DNA of 64,000 nt from Phenylobacterium sp. SCN 70-31 (GCF_001724605.1 NZ_MEEX01000025.1:1-64000), one strand, 5' to 3'. Counted from the first letter of the stretch, positions 44,178 through 52,128 are shown. A program made the numbers and translations. The notes: generated from the letters alone by a model not told the origin.

Positions 44178-44402
44178 CTATTGACCCAGCTTTGGATCGG
44201 AGGCGGGCTGGCCGTCGCCTTCGGTCCAATCATAGTCGGCGCTGAGAAATCCGTTCTCGACGGCCGTGGCGCGAACGGCGATCCCGGTGCAAGGGAGGCG
44301 CTCTGCGCCAGGCAGGGCTTCGATCGCCTCACGGGTCGCCAACCGATTGGCGGAAGTGGGCGCGCCGCCCGCAGGGCAGGCGAAGTGGTAGACCGTGACC
44401 AT
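44178..44402 (-). CDS. 74-residue hypothetical protein
   Basis: From ATG 44402: MVTVYHFACPAGGAPTSANRLATREAIEALPGAERLPCTGIAVRATAVENGFLSADYDWTEGD. A strand start, a helix and two Cys that may pair; no signal peptide. It lies 40 bp after the flavoprotein gene on the same strand and could be its last operon member. No family recognised. Confidence 0.55.
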   Translation of the reverse strand: MVTVYHFACPAGGAPTSANRLATREAIEALPGAERLPCTGIAVRATAVENGFLSADYDWTEGDGQPASDPKLGQ

Positions 44403-44442
44403 TGACACCGCGCCTCCTTGGCGACACCGCTCTGGGCGCGCT

Positions 44443-45426
44443 TCAGTCATGGACGACCCGCACAGGCGGCAGGCTATTGTGGATCGCGGTCGCGGCGATC
44501 GCCGCCTCGCCGACCGCGACGCTGATTTGGTCGAGCCCCCGCACCACGTCTCCGGCCGCATAGACGCCCGGCAAGAAGGTGCGCTGGTGCTCATCGACGA
44601 GGATACACCCGGACCCGTCAGTGACGACCCCGATCGTCTCGGCGAGGCCGGATTGTGGCTCGACGCCCAAGGCGCCGTAAACCACTTCGAAGGGCTCGAG
44701 CTCTGATCCGTCGATCCGCAAGGCGTGCAACCGATTGTCCTGGACCTTAAAGCCATCCGGCTGCACCACGATCAACGGGACGCCCGCGCCCTCCAGCGCC
44801 TCACGGCTGGCTCGTGAGACCGTATGGTTGTAGCCCAGCGTCAACAGGCTCACGCTGGGGCTGTACGCGCGGAGGAACAGCGCCTCGCTTGCGGCGTGAT
44901 CGTCCATGCCGATCACGGCGATCCTGTCCAGCATGGCTTCAAAGCCGTCGCAGATAGGGCAAAATCGCAGCAGCCCGTCGCGGATCGCCTGCTCGGGTTC
45001 GGGAATCGGCGGCCGACGGTCCAGCACGCCGCTGGCGAACAGGACGGTTCGGCCCAGCACCGTCCGATCCGCTAAGGCCGCGCGCCAAAGGGCTTCGCCC
45101 ATGCAGTCCAGCCGCGCCACGGGCCCCGCCCAGTCCACCGGCCCGAAGAGCGCCAACTGCTCGCGCAGCTGAGCGAGCAGGTCCAGCCCGCGGATGCCCC
45201 CGGCGAAACCGGGGACGTTATGACTACGTGGAATCAGCGCCGCACGGCTCTGTCCGGCGTCGGCGATCAGGACCGTTCGCCGAAATCGCCGCAGATAGAG
45301 CGCCGCCGCAAGGCCGGCTGGACCCCCGCCAAGGATCAGACAGTCGAAGACGTCGTCTATTGGGAACTCCAGGTCGACGTTATGGCTCGGCTGTGGAGCC
45401 TCCCGCATGCGCGCTTCAGTCGTCAT
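44443..45426 (-). CDS. TrxR-like NAD(P)/FAD oxidoreductase
   Basis: 327 residues. FAD-binding FDCLILGGGPAGLAAALYLRRF (GxGxxG) near residue 30, the redox-active pair FCPICDGFE, an NADPH-binding lobe with RIAVIGMDDHAASEALFL (the G-x-G-x-x-A is altered to G-M-D-D-H-A), and the C-terminal FAD motif VYAAGDVVRGLDQISVAVGEAAIAA. Length and layout match thioredoxin-reductase-like flavoproteins. Its start lies within the cytochrome gene's last 11 bases, so it is translationally coupled to a c-type cytochrome, an unusual pairing. Confidence 0.88.
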   Translation of the reverse strand: MTTEARMREAPQPSHNVDLEFPIDDVFDCLILGGGPAGLAAALYLRRFRRTVLIADAGQSRAALIPRSHNVPGFAGGIRGLDLLAQLREQLALFGPVDWAGPVARLDCMGEALWRAALADRTVLGRTVLFASGVLDRRPPIPEPEQAIRDGLLRFCPICDGFEAMLDRIAVIGMDDHAASEALFLRAYSPSVSLLTLGYNHTVSRASREALEGAGVPLIVVQPDGFKVQDNRLHALRIDGSELEPFEVVYGALGVEPQSGLAETIGVVTDGSGCILVDEHQRTFLPGVYAAGDVVRGLDQISVAVGEAAIAATAIHNSLPPVRVVHD

Positions 45427-46072
45427 GGCCGGTATGACCGTCCGATTCCTTGGGCGGCGGCGTCATGCCCGGCATGGCCATGCCCGCCATCCCGCCGCCT
45501 TCCTTCATCATCTCGTCGTGGTCGGCCGGAGCGCTTTTGATCGCCGCCTGGTATTGCGCCGGCGACATCTTCGGAAGCTGGCGGACGAACGCCACCATGT
45601 CCCAGATCAGCTCGTCGCTGTGCGTGCGCCCCCAGGCCGGCATGGCGGTCATCTTGATACCGTGCTTGATCGCCCAGAACTGCTCGCCGGCCGTGAGGTC
45701 GGCGTGCCGCCAGAGTTCAGGCGCCTGCGGATAGAGGCCCTGGCTCATCTCTGTCTTTTCCAGGCCGGGCGCCAGATGGCAGCCGCTGCACATCTCGGTA
45801 TAGAGCCCCGCGCCGCTCGCGATCCGCTTGGGGTCGTTCAAGTTCGCCGGCGCCTTGACGTCCCTCGCACGCACGCTGATCGAGCGGTCGCGCAGGGTTT
45901 CCAGCACCTTGTAGACCGGTGGCGTGTGAGGCGCGTCGGCGCCGATGTTGTAAAGCCCCAGGCCGATCGTCACGCCGATGGCCACCGCCGCGAGCAATCC
46001 AGCCGCGCCCAGCACGACAGCGATTCCGAGATGCGTCCTCGGATGCCGTAGATCCCACCCCATCACCTGCAT
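45416..46072 (-). CDS. Membrane-anchored c-type cytochrome with Met-rich tail
   Basis: 218 residues from ATG 46072 (AGGGAAGG ribosome site). One N-terminal TM helix (AVVLGAAGLLAAVAIGVTIGLGLY), then a cytochrome c fold with haem site EMCSGCHLAPGLE (C-x2-C-H) and the distal Met in KMTAMPAWG. The C-terminal tail is Met/Gly-rich (MMKEGGGMAGMAMPGMTPPP) and ends in GHTGHDD, a composition seen in copper-handling proteins. Periplasmic face of inner membrane. Electron acceptor unknown; the flavoprotein is next in the operon. Confidence 0.87.
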   Translation of the reverse strand: MQVMGWDLRHPRTHLGIAVVLGAAGLLAAVAIGVTIGLGLYNIGADAPHTPPVYKVLETLRDRSISVRARDVKAPANLNDPKRIASGAGLYTEMCSGCHLAPGLEKTEMSQGLYPQAPELWRHADLTAGEQFWAIKHGIKMTAMPAWGRTHSDELIWDMVAFVRQLPKMSPAQYQAAIKSAPADHDEMMKEGGGMAGMAMPGMTPPPKESDGHTGHDD

Positions 46073-46184
46073 TTTCTTGCCTTCCCTAAGAGATCCGCTG
46101 AGATTGAGATGGTCGCTGTGGGCGGCGCCTGTCTCGAACATGAATTTGGTTTAATGTCGTGAGGTCCGCCGCCGCCCCTTGTCG

Positions 46185-46448
46185 CTACATCGCGGCGATC
46201 CGCTGCGCGATGTGCTCCATGAAGTTCTTCATCAGGGCGGCCATCATCGGCAGGAAGATCAAGAGCGCGATGAAGATCGCCACGATCTTCGGGGCGTAGA
46301 CGAGCGTTTGCTCCTGGATCTGTGTCAGGGCCTGCAAAAGACCGATCGCGACCCCGACGACCAGGCCGACGATCAATACCGGCGCCGAGATCTGCACCGT
46401 CAGCCAGATGGCGTCGCGCGCCACGTCGAGGACCTCGGCGCCGCCCAT
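46185..46448 (-). CDS. fliQ: Orphan FliQ-like export-gate protein
   Basis: 87 residues, two TM helices: ARDAIWLTVQISAPVLIVGLVVGVAIGLLQALTQIQEQTLVYAPKIVAIFIALLIF, the FliQ/SctS pattern with the conserved Q-A-x-T-Q-I-Q-E-Q-T-L. FliQ forms the export gate with FliP and FliR, which are not in the window. Its ATG overlaps the stop of the 69-residue gene (TGATG). A second displaced flagellar gene besides flgC at 17456. Confidence 0.85.
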   Translation of the reverse strand: MGGAEVLDVARDAIWLTVQISAPVLIVGLVVGVAIGLLQALTQIQEQTLVYAPKIVAIFIALLIFLPMMAALMKNFMEHIAQRIAAM

Positions 46449-46657
46449 CAGCGCCGCGGCGCGGGTGCGGACCCGTGAAAATCACGATGTGGGTCGGAGA
46501 TCCAGATCCGGTCATCGGCCTTGGGCGTGCTGGTTCCGACGACTTCATAGGCGGTCAGTCCGACAATAACGGCGGCGACGAGGAGCGCCGCCGTCCAAAA
46601 AAGCGGGCCGCGCCGGCGCCCGCTCGCGCGATCGGGTCTCGTCTTCTGGCGGACCAC
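46448..46657 (-). CDS. 69-residue membrane protein coupled to fliQ
   Basis: Basic N-terminus (VRQKTRPDRASGRRRG), one TM helix (PLFWTAALLVAAVIVGLTAYEVV), then a short soluble part (TSTPKADDRIWISDPHRDFHGSAPAPRR). Stop/start overlap with fliQ. No family recognised. Site 3 of the recurrent promoter motif is 26 nt upstream of its start. Confidence 0.55.
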   Translation of the reverse strand: MVRQKTRPDRASGRRRGPLFWTAALLVAAVIVGLTAYEVVGTSTPKADDRIWISDPHRDFHGSAPAPRR

Positions 46658-46678
46658 AGGATTCCCCTGTCAGCACTG

Positions 46679-46696
46679 CTAATGGGGTTACGCGCC
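46679..46696 (-). promoter_or_regulatory. Recurrent CGCGTAWCCCC motif, site 3
   Basis: GGCGCGTAACCCCATTAG on the minus strand, C-run ending 26 nt before the 69-residue/fliQ operon. Confidence 0.45.
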
Positions 46697-46830
46697 GGGT
46701 CCGGCCGAACCCTCAGCGCGCGCGTAATCGCCTAAACGCGATGTCACGTCCGCTTGCGGTCCACGACATCCGCGTAGGCGACAACGCTCCTGTTCGCCGA
46801 CCTTGCGTCGGCCAATCCAAGGAGCATCCG

Positions 46831-47163
46831 ATGCAACGCCTTCTTGCCGCCGCCGCTGCGACGACCGGCCTCATGATCGCCTCGGCCGCCTCAGCGCAGC
46901 CATACGGCCATCCCGGCGCGCCTTATGCGCCATCCACCAGCGCCTGGCGCGCAAACCCTTACGGCGCCGCGAGAACGTACCAGGACGACCGTGCTTACGA
47001 CGGCGGCGCTCGCTATGATTACGGCGCCCGTCACAGCTACGATTCCGCGGTTGGTCCCACCCGTCCATACGACGCCTATGGATACGCGCCCAACCGCACC
47101 TATGGCGGCTGGGGCGCGCGCTTCATCCTTCCGTTCCGGTCACACGGCCGGTCTCACCGGTGA
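46831..47163 (+). CDS. Secreted Tyr/Gly/Ala-rich protein
   Basis: 110 residues from ATG 46831 with AAGGAG upstream. Signal QRLLAAAAATTGLMIASAASAQ; mature PYGHPGAPYAPSTSAWRANPYGAARTYQDDRAYDGGARYDYGARHSY, ending RFILPFRSHGRSHR. Related in style to the protein at 7611, including the start MKY/MQR-LIAAAAA and AQPY. Its last 41 bp overlap the convergent histidine-kinase gene. Confidence 0.7.
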   Translation: MQRLLAAAAATTGLMIASAASAQPYGHPGAPYAPSTSAWRANPYGAARTYQDDRAYDGGARYDYGARHSYDSAVGPTRPYDAYGYAPNRTYGGWGARFILPFRSHGRSHR

Positions 47164-48571
47164 CCTCCTTAGGCGCGCGGGCGGGGCGCAGATCCCGGTC
47201 CGGGCTCAGCGGCAAGCGTAGCTCCGCCCTGAGCCCGGGCTGATTGTCCGCCAGCACGAGCTGGCCGCGATGGACCCGCGCGACGGTCGCCACGAGGGAT
47301 AGTCCAAGGCCGCTGCCGGGCGTGGAGCGGCTCTCGTCCAGGCGGCTGAAGCGCTGCACGGCCCGTTCCCGCGCATCCGGTGCGATCCCTGGCCCTCGGT
47401 CGCCAATGGTGAGACGGCTGGCCGCACCGTCGATTCCCGTGGCGACGACGATCTGGCCTCCTGGGCTCCCATGCTTGATGGCGTTGTCGATCAGGTTGGC
47501 GGTCGCATGGAGGAGTAGGCTCGAAACCCCGCGCGCCGGCGCCCGCGAAAGCCGAAGGAGGAGATGCTGCCCGGCGTCTTCCGCCAGCGGCGCGTAGAGG
47601 TCGTAGGCCTCCTGGGCGACCGCGGCGAGGTCGAGCGGCACGAAGCTATCGGCCGTGGTGGCGTCAGCCCTGGCCAGCACCAGCAGCCCATTCACCAACG
47701 ACAAGAGGGCGTCGAGGTCGCGCGCCGTCTCCGCCAGGATGTCCTGTTGCGGGGCCTCGTGCCCGCGTAGCGCCGCCAATTCCAGCCGCGCCTTGATGCG
47801 TGTCAGCGGCGTCTTCAGGTCGTGCGCCAAGCCATCGGTGGCGGCGCGGAGCGAGCGGACCATGCGCTCGATCTCATCGAGACAGGCGTTGAACACCTCG
47901 GCCAAGCGATCGAATTCGTCGTCGCGAAGCGAGACCTTGAGCCGCTCGTCCAAGTGACCGCTGAGGAATCGATCGCCGGTGTCCGCCGCGGCGCGCACCA
48001 CGCGCACGCCGCGCCGGCTGACGAGCCAACCGAGGCTCAGCCCGAGCACGGCGGTCGCCAGCACCGACAGGGCGAGCGACATCCAGTAGCGACGCCCGAG
48101 CGCGATGCGGCTGTCCGCCAGGTGTCCGACCAAGAGCCGCGTGTCCGGCCCGAGGGTGCGGACCTCGGCCTCGATCCGTCGCGACTGGACCTCACCGCCG
48201 CGCCGCACCCGCACGGTCGTGATGGCCAGGTGCTCGGCCGCAAGCCCGCTTGGCCAGACCAGAACATTGCCGGCCAGTCGCCGCCCGGCCCTATCGGCGA
48301 CCATGTAGACCACGTCGCGCCGCTGCGTCCGGGTCTGCTCATCGATATAGCTGACCAGGCCGCCGAGGTCGCCGTCACGATAGCGCAGGACGAGCGCGTC
48401 CGCCTCGCCTTCGAGCAGGTGCTCGAGTTCGATCTTGAGCACGCGGACGGTCTGAAAGTGCTGGACGCTCAGCGCCACCACGGTCGTGACCACGGCGATC
48501 AGCGTGATCCACAGCGCGCCGCGGAACGCCGCCGCCTGCGGTCGGCGCCGGGGCGGACTAACGCGCGTCAA
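47123..48571 (-). CDS. Sensor histidine kinase
   Basis: 482 residues from a TTG at 48571, which lies inside the last codons of the response regulator (overlap 14 bp). TM1 (ALWITLIAVVTTVVALSV), a periplasmic sensor loop of about 110 residues, TM2 (WMSLALSVLATAVLGLSLGWLV), HAMP, HisKA box (DGLAHDLKTPLTRIKARLEL; H is the phospho-site), and the ATPase domain with N box (NLIDNAIKHGS), G1 (IGDRGPGIAP) and G2 (GSGLGLSLVA). Partner of the adjacent regulator; this pairing resembles metal-responsive CzcRS/CusRS systems, but the stimulus is unknown. Confidence 0.9.
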   Translation of the reverse strand: MTRVSPPRRRPQAAAFRGALWITLIAVVTTVVALSVQHFQTVRVLKIELEHLLEGEADALVLRYRDGDLGGLVSYIDEQTRTQRRDVVYMVADRAGRRLAGNVLVWPSGLAAEHLAITTVRVRRGGEVQSRRIEAEVRTLGPDTRLLVGHLADSRIALGRRYWMSLALSVLATAVLGLSLGWLVSRRGVRVVRAAADTGDRFLSGHLDERLKVSLRDDEFDRLAEVFNACLDEIERMVRSLRAATDGLAHDLKTPLTRIKARLELAALRGHEAPQQDILAETARDLDALLSLVNGLLVLARADATTADSFVPLDLAAVAQEAYDLYAPLAEDAGQHLLLRLSRAPARGVSSLLLHATANLIDNAIKHGSPGGQIVVATGIDGAASRLTIGDRGPGIAPDARERAVQRFSRLDESRSTPGSGLGLSLVATVARVHRGQLVLADNQPGLRAELRLPLSPDRDLRPARAPKEVTGETGRVTGTEG

Positions 48572-49235
48572 GCTGGTAACCGGCGCCGCGAACCGTGTGC
48601 AGCAGCGGCGGTTCGTCCCCATGCTCCAGTTTGCCGCGGAGCCGGCTCACATGGACGTCTATGACATTGGTGCCGGGATCGAAGCTGTAGTCCCACGCGG
48701 CCTCCAGCAGCATGGTGCGCGTCACGACTTGGCCAGCATGGCGCATGAAGTATTCGAGGAGTTGGAACTCCTTGTTGAGCAACTCGATGCGCCGAGCGCC
48801 CCGCTTGGCCGCGCGCGCCAGGAGGTCCAGCTCCAGATCGCCCACCTGCAAGGTCGTGGTGGCCGTGGCCGTGCCGGAACCGCGGCGGACGATGGCGGCG
48901 ATCCGCGCCATCAGTTCCCCGAACGAAAACGGTTTGGTGAGATAGTCGTCGCTGCCCGCTTCCAGGCCCTTGATGCGATCGTCGACCTGGCCCAGCGCGC
49001 TGAGGATCAGCACCGGCGTCGTCTGGCCCTGCGACCGCAGCGCTTGCAGGACGGAGAGACCATCCAGCTGCGGCAGGTTCCGATCGAGGATGATCGCGTC
49101 GTAGGGGTTCGTGAGCGCGGCCGTCAGCCCGTCGAGCCCCGTTTCCGCGTGGTCACAGGCGTGGCCCAACTCCGCCAAGCCCTGCTGGACATAGCTGGCC
49201 GTCGAGCGGTCATCCTCGATCAGGAGAAGCTTCAT
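48558..49235 (-). CDS. OmpR/PhoB-family response regulator
   Basis: 225 residues from ATG 49235. REC domain: KLLLIEDDRSTASYVQQGLAELGH, phospho-Asp in AIILDRNLPQLDG, T/S in VLILSALG, K in YLTKPFSFGEL. DNA-binding winged helix: RIELLNKEFQLLEYFMRHAGQVVTRTMLLEAAW and VIDVHVSRLRGKLE. It probably controls neighbouring efflux or envelope genes together with the kinase, in CzcR/CusR fashion. Direct targets are not visible. Confidence 0.92.
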   Translation of the reverse strand: MKLLLIEDDRSTASYVQQGLAELGHACDHAETGLDGLTAALTNPYDAIILDRNLPQLDGLSVLQALRSQGQTTPVLILSALGQVDDRIKGLEAGSDDYLTKPFSFGELMARIAAIVRRGSGTATATTTLQVGDLELDLLARAAKRGARRIELLNKEFQLLEYFMRHAGQVVTRTMLLEAAWDYSFDPGTNVIDVHVSRLRGKLEHGDEPPLLHTVRGAGYQLDAR

Positions 49236-49577
49236 GGGCAGAGTCTGACGGTTCCTCGGCATCGGATCCAGGGGGATGGCAGTCTCGGCGATCGCCGCCA
49301 GCTGCCGGCGGGATCGACCGGCAGCTGGCGGGCTTGGCCGGCGCCTCGAGCGTGTCCACGGGGGGCAGGTGGACCGCTCGGCGTCACCGCGCCGCCACCA
49401 CCAAGATGCGGCCGAGAACTTTCAGGCGCGTGGGGCCGGCGTGAACTCGATTTCATGTTCGCGGCGGTGGGGCTTCGGACATGCCATGATGAAACGGAAT
49501 TCATCCTGCTCCCATGCGCACGACACCTATCGGGTCAATCTGGTCAGCTCGCTTGGCGCCGAAAAGGAGCGCCCCCA
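49236..49577 (+). other. Intergenic region with a long hairpin
   Basis: 342 bp between the regulator and the next plus-strand gene, with no coding region I can support. It carries the 14-bp inverted repeat listed separately and should contain the promoters of the two-component operon and of the secreted-protein gene, though no clear -35/-10 pair was found. Confidence 0.5.
49295..49331. repeat. Perfect 14-bp inverted repeat upstream of the two-component operon
   Basis: CCGCCAGCTGCCGG (49295-49308) and CCGGCAGCTGGCGG (49318-49331) pair without mismatch around a 9-nt loop; each arm contains the palindrome CAGCTG. It lies 60 bp upstream of the response-regulator start. It could be an operator, or an RNA hairpin in the 5' leader. 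Confidence 0.55.
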
Positions 49578-50006
49578 ATGATCAAAACCATCCATGCAAT
49601 TGTGATGACGGCTGGACTGGCCGCCCCGGCCATCGCCATCGCACAACCCGTCGGCCCCACCCCGCCGCCGTTCGTCTACTACGTCGTCCCGTGCGGCGCT
49701 CCGGGCGCGATCGCGGCGACCCCGGCCCTGCCGCCATCCGCCGACCCGGCCCTGCCGGTGGAGGCCGTCTGCGTCGTGCCGGTCGCCACCGGCGCGGGTC
49801 CGCCGCCCCGCCCGCGCTATTCGTCCTATGCTTACGATCCTTGGGGGCCGAGCTACTATTCCCGGCCGTACTACGGCTCCTTCGGCCTCAGCTTCTTCAG
49901 TGGCGGCCACGGTGGCGGCCACTTTGGCGGGGGCCATTCGACCTTCGGCCACGGTGGCGGTGGCCACTTCGGCGGTGGGCACGGCGGGGGCGGGCGCAGC
50001 CATTGA
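49578..50006 (+). CDS. Secreted Gly/His-rich protein, YYVVPC family
   Basis: 142 residues, ATG 49578 with AAAAGGAG upstream. Signal IHAIVMTAGLAAPAIAIAQ, then the block FVYYVVPCGAPGAIA shared with the lipoprotein at 23042, a second Cys in AVCVVPVATG, a Tyr-rich part (YSSYAYDPWGPSYYSRPYYGS) and six or so GGGH repeats. Unlike its relative it is not lipidated. The His-rich tail could bind divalent metals. Confidence 0.72.
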   Translation: MIKTIHAIVMTAGLAAPAIAIAQPVGPTPPPFVYYVVPCGAPGAIAATPALPPSADPALPVEAVCVVPVATGAGPPPRPRYSSYAYDPWGPSYYSRPYYGSFGLSFFSGGHGGGHFGGGHSTFGHGGGGHFGGGHGGGGRSH

Positions 50007-50129
50007 ATCCAGCCACTGAACGCGCCGCCGCGCGGCGGCGCGAGATGCCTTTGGCGAAAGGGCGTCGCAAGCCATCCCCGCGGGTGTAGCTTAAGGGCGT
50101 AGGGCACGCATAGACGAGAGGAGCGGAAG

Positions 50130-50384
50130 ATGGAGACTTGGATCTATTCGGTCGTGCCGGTTCCCGGTGGCTGGTCGGTCGAACAACCCTCCGGCCTAAC
50201 GCTCATGTTCCTTTCCGGAGGGCGCGCGGAAGCCAAGGCCAAAGAACTCGCCCATCAGGCGGCCGCCCGGGGCGGGTGTGCCGAGGTCCTCGTCTTCGAT
50301 CGCGACAATAGCCTTCTGGCCCGTCGGCGATACGGCCAGCATTTCGCTCCGCAGCTCTCCGAAGCGCCGCCACGAGCAGGGTGA
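50130..50384 (+). CDS. Small DUF2188-like protein
   Basis: 84 residues. ETWIYSVVPVPGGWSVEQPSGLTLMFLSGGRAEAKAKELAHQAAARGGCAEVLVFDRDNSLLARRRYG: an aromatic GGW strand, an Ala/Glu-rich helix and a terminal strand with a D-R-D turn, as in DUF2188. GAGGAG precedes the start. A relative is at 23624. Cytoplasmic, function unknown. Confidence 0.6.
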   Translation: METWIYSVVPVPGGWSVEQPSGLTLMFLSGGRAEAKAKELAHQAAARGGCAEVLVFDRDNSLLARRRYGQHFAPQLSEAPPRAG

Positions 50385-50400
50385 GGGCGAGGCGCGACCT

Positions 50401-50418
50401 CCCGCGTAACCCCTTTAG
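50401..50418 (+). promoter_or_regulatory. Recurrent CGCGTAWCCCC motif, site 4
   Basis: CCCGCGTAACCCCTTTAG, C-run ending 37 nt before the REC gene at 50451; the only plus-strand member of the set. Confidence 0.45.
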
Positions 50419-50450
50419 GACCGAGTGTCTGTGCGGGGTGCCGGAGTCTT

Positions 50451-50834
50451 ATGAGTCGCGAGGTCGTCCTGGTGGTTGAAGACGACCCCGCATGCCGGGA
50501 CCTGGTCTCAGAGATGCTGGCGGACGCCGGATATGACTGCTTGCAAGCCGACGGCGGCCGTGGGGCCATCGAGCTGATGGCGAGACGGCCGGACGTGCTG
50601 CTGACCGATCTGCTGATGCCGGACAAGGACGGCGTCGAAGTCATCATGGAAGTCCGGCGGCGTTGGCCCTCGACCCGGATCGTGGCGATGAGCGGCGGAT
50701 TCGGGATCATCGAAGCCAGCCAGCTTCTCCGCACGGCCACCATGCTCGGCGCGGACGCTGCGCTGCTTAAGCCGTTCACGACCGCGCAACTCCTGGAGAG
50801 CGTGGCTGGGGCGCTCTCGACGCGCCGAGCGTGA
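50451..50834 (+). CDS. Single-domain (REC) response regulator
   Basis: 127 residues: VVLVVEDDPACRDLVSEMLADAGY (acidic pair), phospho-Asp in VLLTDLLMPDKDGVEV, S in IVAMSGGFG and K in ALLKPFTTAQL. No output domain. It is convergent to another REC-only gene 11 bp away. Possible partner: a hybrid kinase elsewhere in the genome. Confidence 0.85.
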   Translation: MSREVVLVVEDDPACRDLVSEMLADAGYDCLQADGGRGAIELMARRPDVLLTDLLMPDKDGVEVIMEVRRRWPSTRIVAMSGGFGIIEASQLLRTATMLGADAALLKPFTTAQLLESVAGALSTRRA

Positions 50835-50845
50835 CCTATTGCCGC

Positions 50846-51202
50846 TTACACTCCAGCTTCTACGCACGCTGCTCGCAATGCCGCCAGCCCTAGCGGCTTA
50901 TCGACCACCGGGTAGGAGCAACCCATCCGCACATGTTCTGAGTTGCCGGTGATCATTACGGCGGGCAACGGACCGAGGGCTCGAACAATTCCGGCAATCG
51001 CGTCCAGACCTGTCCCGCCCACGATGCGGAAATCGAGAGTCACCAAGTCCGGCCGCTGCTCACAGGCCGCCCGAAGCGCCGCGTCGGGGCTATCCGCATA
51101 GTCGAATGACGAATAGCCAAGCTCTCGGAGCTGAGACTCGATCTCCAGGGCGATGACCATTTCGTCTTCGACGATCAGCACATGCCCGCCTGCCACCCCC
51201 AT
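50846..51202 (-). CDS. Single-domain (REC) response regulator
   Basis: 118 residues: HVLIVEDEMVIALEIESQLRELGYSSFDYADSPDAALRAACEQRPDLVTLDFRIVGGTGLDAIAGIV, then VMITGNSEHVR and PVVDKPLGLA. Very similar to the REC protein at 34524, which shares the LRIV/FRIV-x-GTG active-site loop, so the two are paralogues. All catalytic residues present. Confidence 0.85.
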   Translation of the reverse strand: MGVAGGHVLIVEDEMVIALEIESQLRELGYSSFDYADSPDAALRAACEQRPDLVTLDFRIVGGTGLDAIAGIVRALGPLPAVMITGNSEHVRMGCSYPVVDKPLGLAALRAACVEAGV

Positions 51203-51468
51203 AGCGCGCCTCCAGCCAAGCGTCCCTTCGAATCGGTGCGCCCCGGAATGTTACTAGATGGTTATCCCACCGACGTGGGAGATAAGCCGGCGGCGACTGA
51301 CGCGACGAGGGGCGAGGGGCTTTCGGAACCGCGAGCGCCCGCACCGTCCACGGCTCGTTCAATGCGACGGCTGCCTGAGAGCTCACCGCGCGCGTTTCGT
51401 CCGGAGACGAGGGATGTCTCTTCGTGTCGCTTTTCCTTCGCCTGCGCCGCTCCACGGCGCGGTCATGA

Positions 51469-52029
51469 TCACAAGGCCGCCGGATCCTGGCTGACGACAG
51501 CCGGGGCCTGACCGCGTGACAGGGCGATGAGATCTCGACGCGCTCCAGTGACCAGGGCGTAGACTTCGGGATGCTCCTCCCGCCAGATCAGACGTTCCAC
51601 CACGGCCAGTCTCGCGACGACCGAATCCAGGCTGATGGAGCCGGTTGCCGGAATTGATTGCAGCAAGGCTTCGCGCTGCTCGAACAGCAGGTCCAAGCAG
51701 CCGTCGATGTCGCGGAGCTCCTTTGCCCAGGGCAAGGCCTGCTGCTCGGCAGGGCTGAGCTTGCACCAGGCGTGGTTTTTCACAAGCCAGCTTTCCAGCC
51801 TTGCCCAACGAGACTGGAGACGCTCGATCTTGGCATTCAGGGCCAGCCAATTCGCGCACCGCCTAGTTCCTTCGTCCGAAGGGACCGGTGCACCGATCGA
51901 CGGTGTTGAGGCCGCCTCGCCTGGCTTTGCGGCGCCGAAGGCCGCTATCGATGTTCCCGCCAGCACCGCGCGCCGCGAGAGTGCAGGCAGGCGCACGTTC
52001 CCGTCGCCCGCCTTTTGACGCGAGTCCAT
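51469..52029 (-). CDS. Exported hypothetical protein with twin-Arg-like signal
   Basis: 186 residues. LSRRAVLAGTSIAAFGAAKPGEAAS near the N-terminus looks like a Tat signal (S-R-R-A-V-L). The rest is helical (NWLALNAKIERLQSRWARLESWLVKNHAWCKLSPAEQQALPWAKELRDIDGCLDLL) with two Cys; no cofactor-binding motif seen. Similar proteins occur as accessory genes in alphaproteobacteria. It is divergent from the XRE repressor and shares its operator region. Confidence 0.6.
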   Translation of the reverse strand: MDSRQKAGDGNVRLPALSRRAVLAGTSIAAFGAAKPGEAASTPSIGAPVPSDEGTRRCANWLALNAKIERLQSRWARLESWLVKNHAWCKLSPAEQQALPWAKELRDIDGCLDLLFEQREALLQSIPATGSISLDSVVARLAVVERLIWREEHPEVYALVTGARRDLIALSRGQAPAVVSQDPAAL

Positions 52030-52053
52030 GACCGGAGCCTTCTAATCACTTAT

Positions 52054-52128
52054 GATGATTTTATCATCGAACGCGGCCTGGGGGGCGTCAACATGAAATC
52101 ACCTTATGCGATAATAAAATGATCATTT
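52054..52128. promoter_or_regulatory. AT-rich operator region of the XRE repressor
   Basis: Two palindromes: GATGAT-TTT-ATCATC (52054-52068) and AAATGATCATTT (52117-52128, ending 1 bp before the XRE start). The region between two divergent genes is markedly AT-rich relative to its surroundings. Likely autoregulatory operator, also controlling the divergent exported-protein gene. Confidence 0.5.

Noticed and set aside
46679-46696. Caulobacter sigma-F promoter (GTAACC-N16-CGAA)
   Set aside because: GTAACC is present at this site and at 50401, but no CGAA follows at 16-17 bp and the other two sites have GTATCC; therefore reported only as an unexplained motif.
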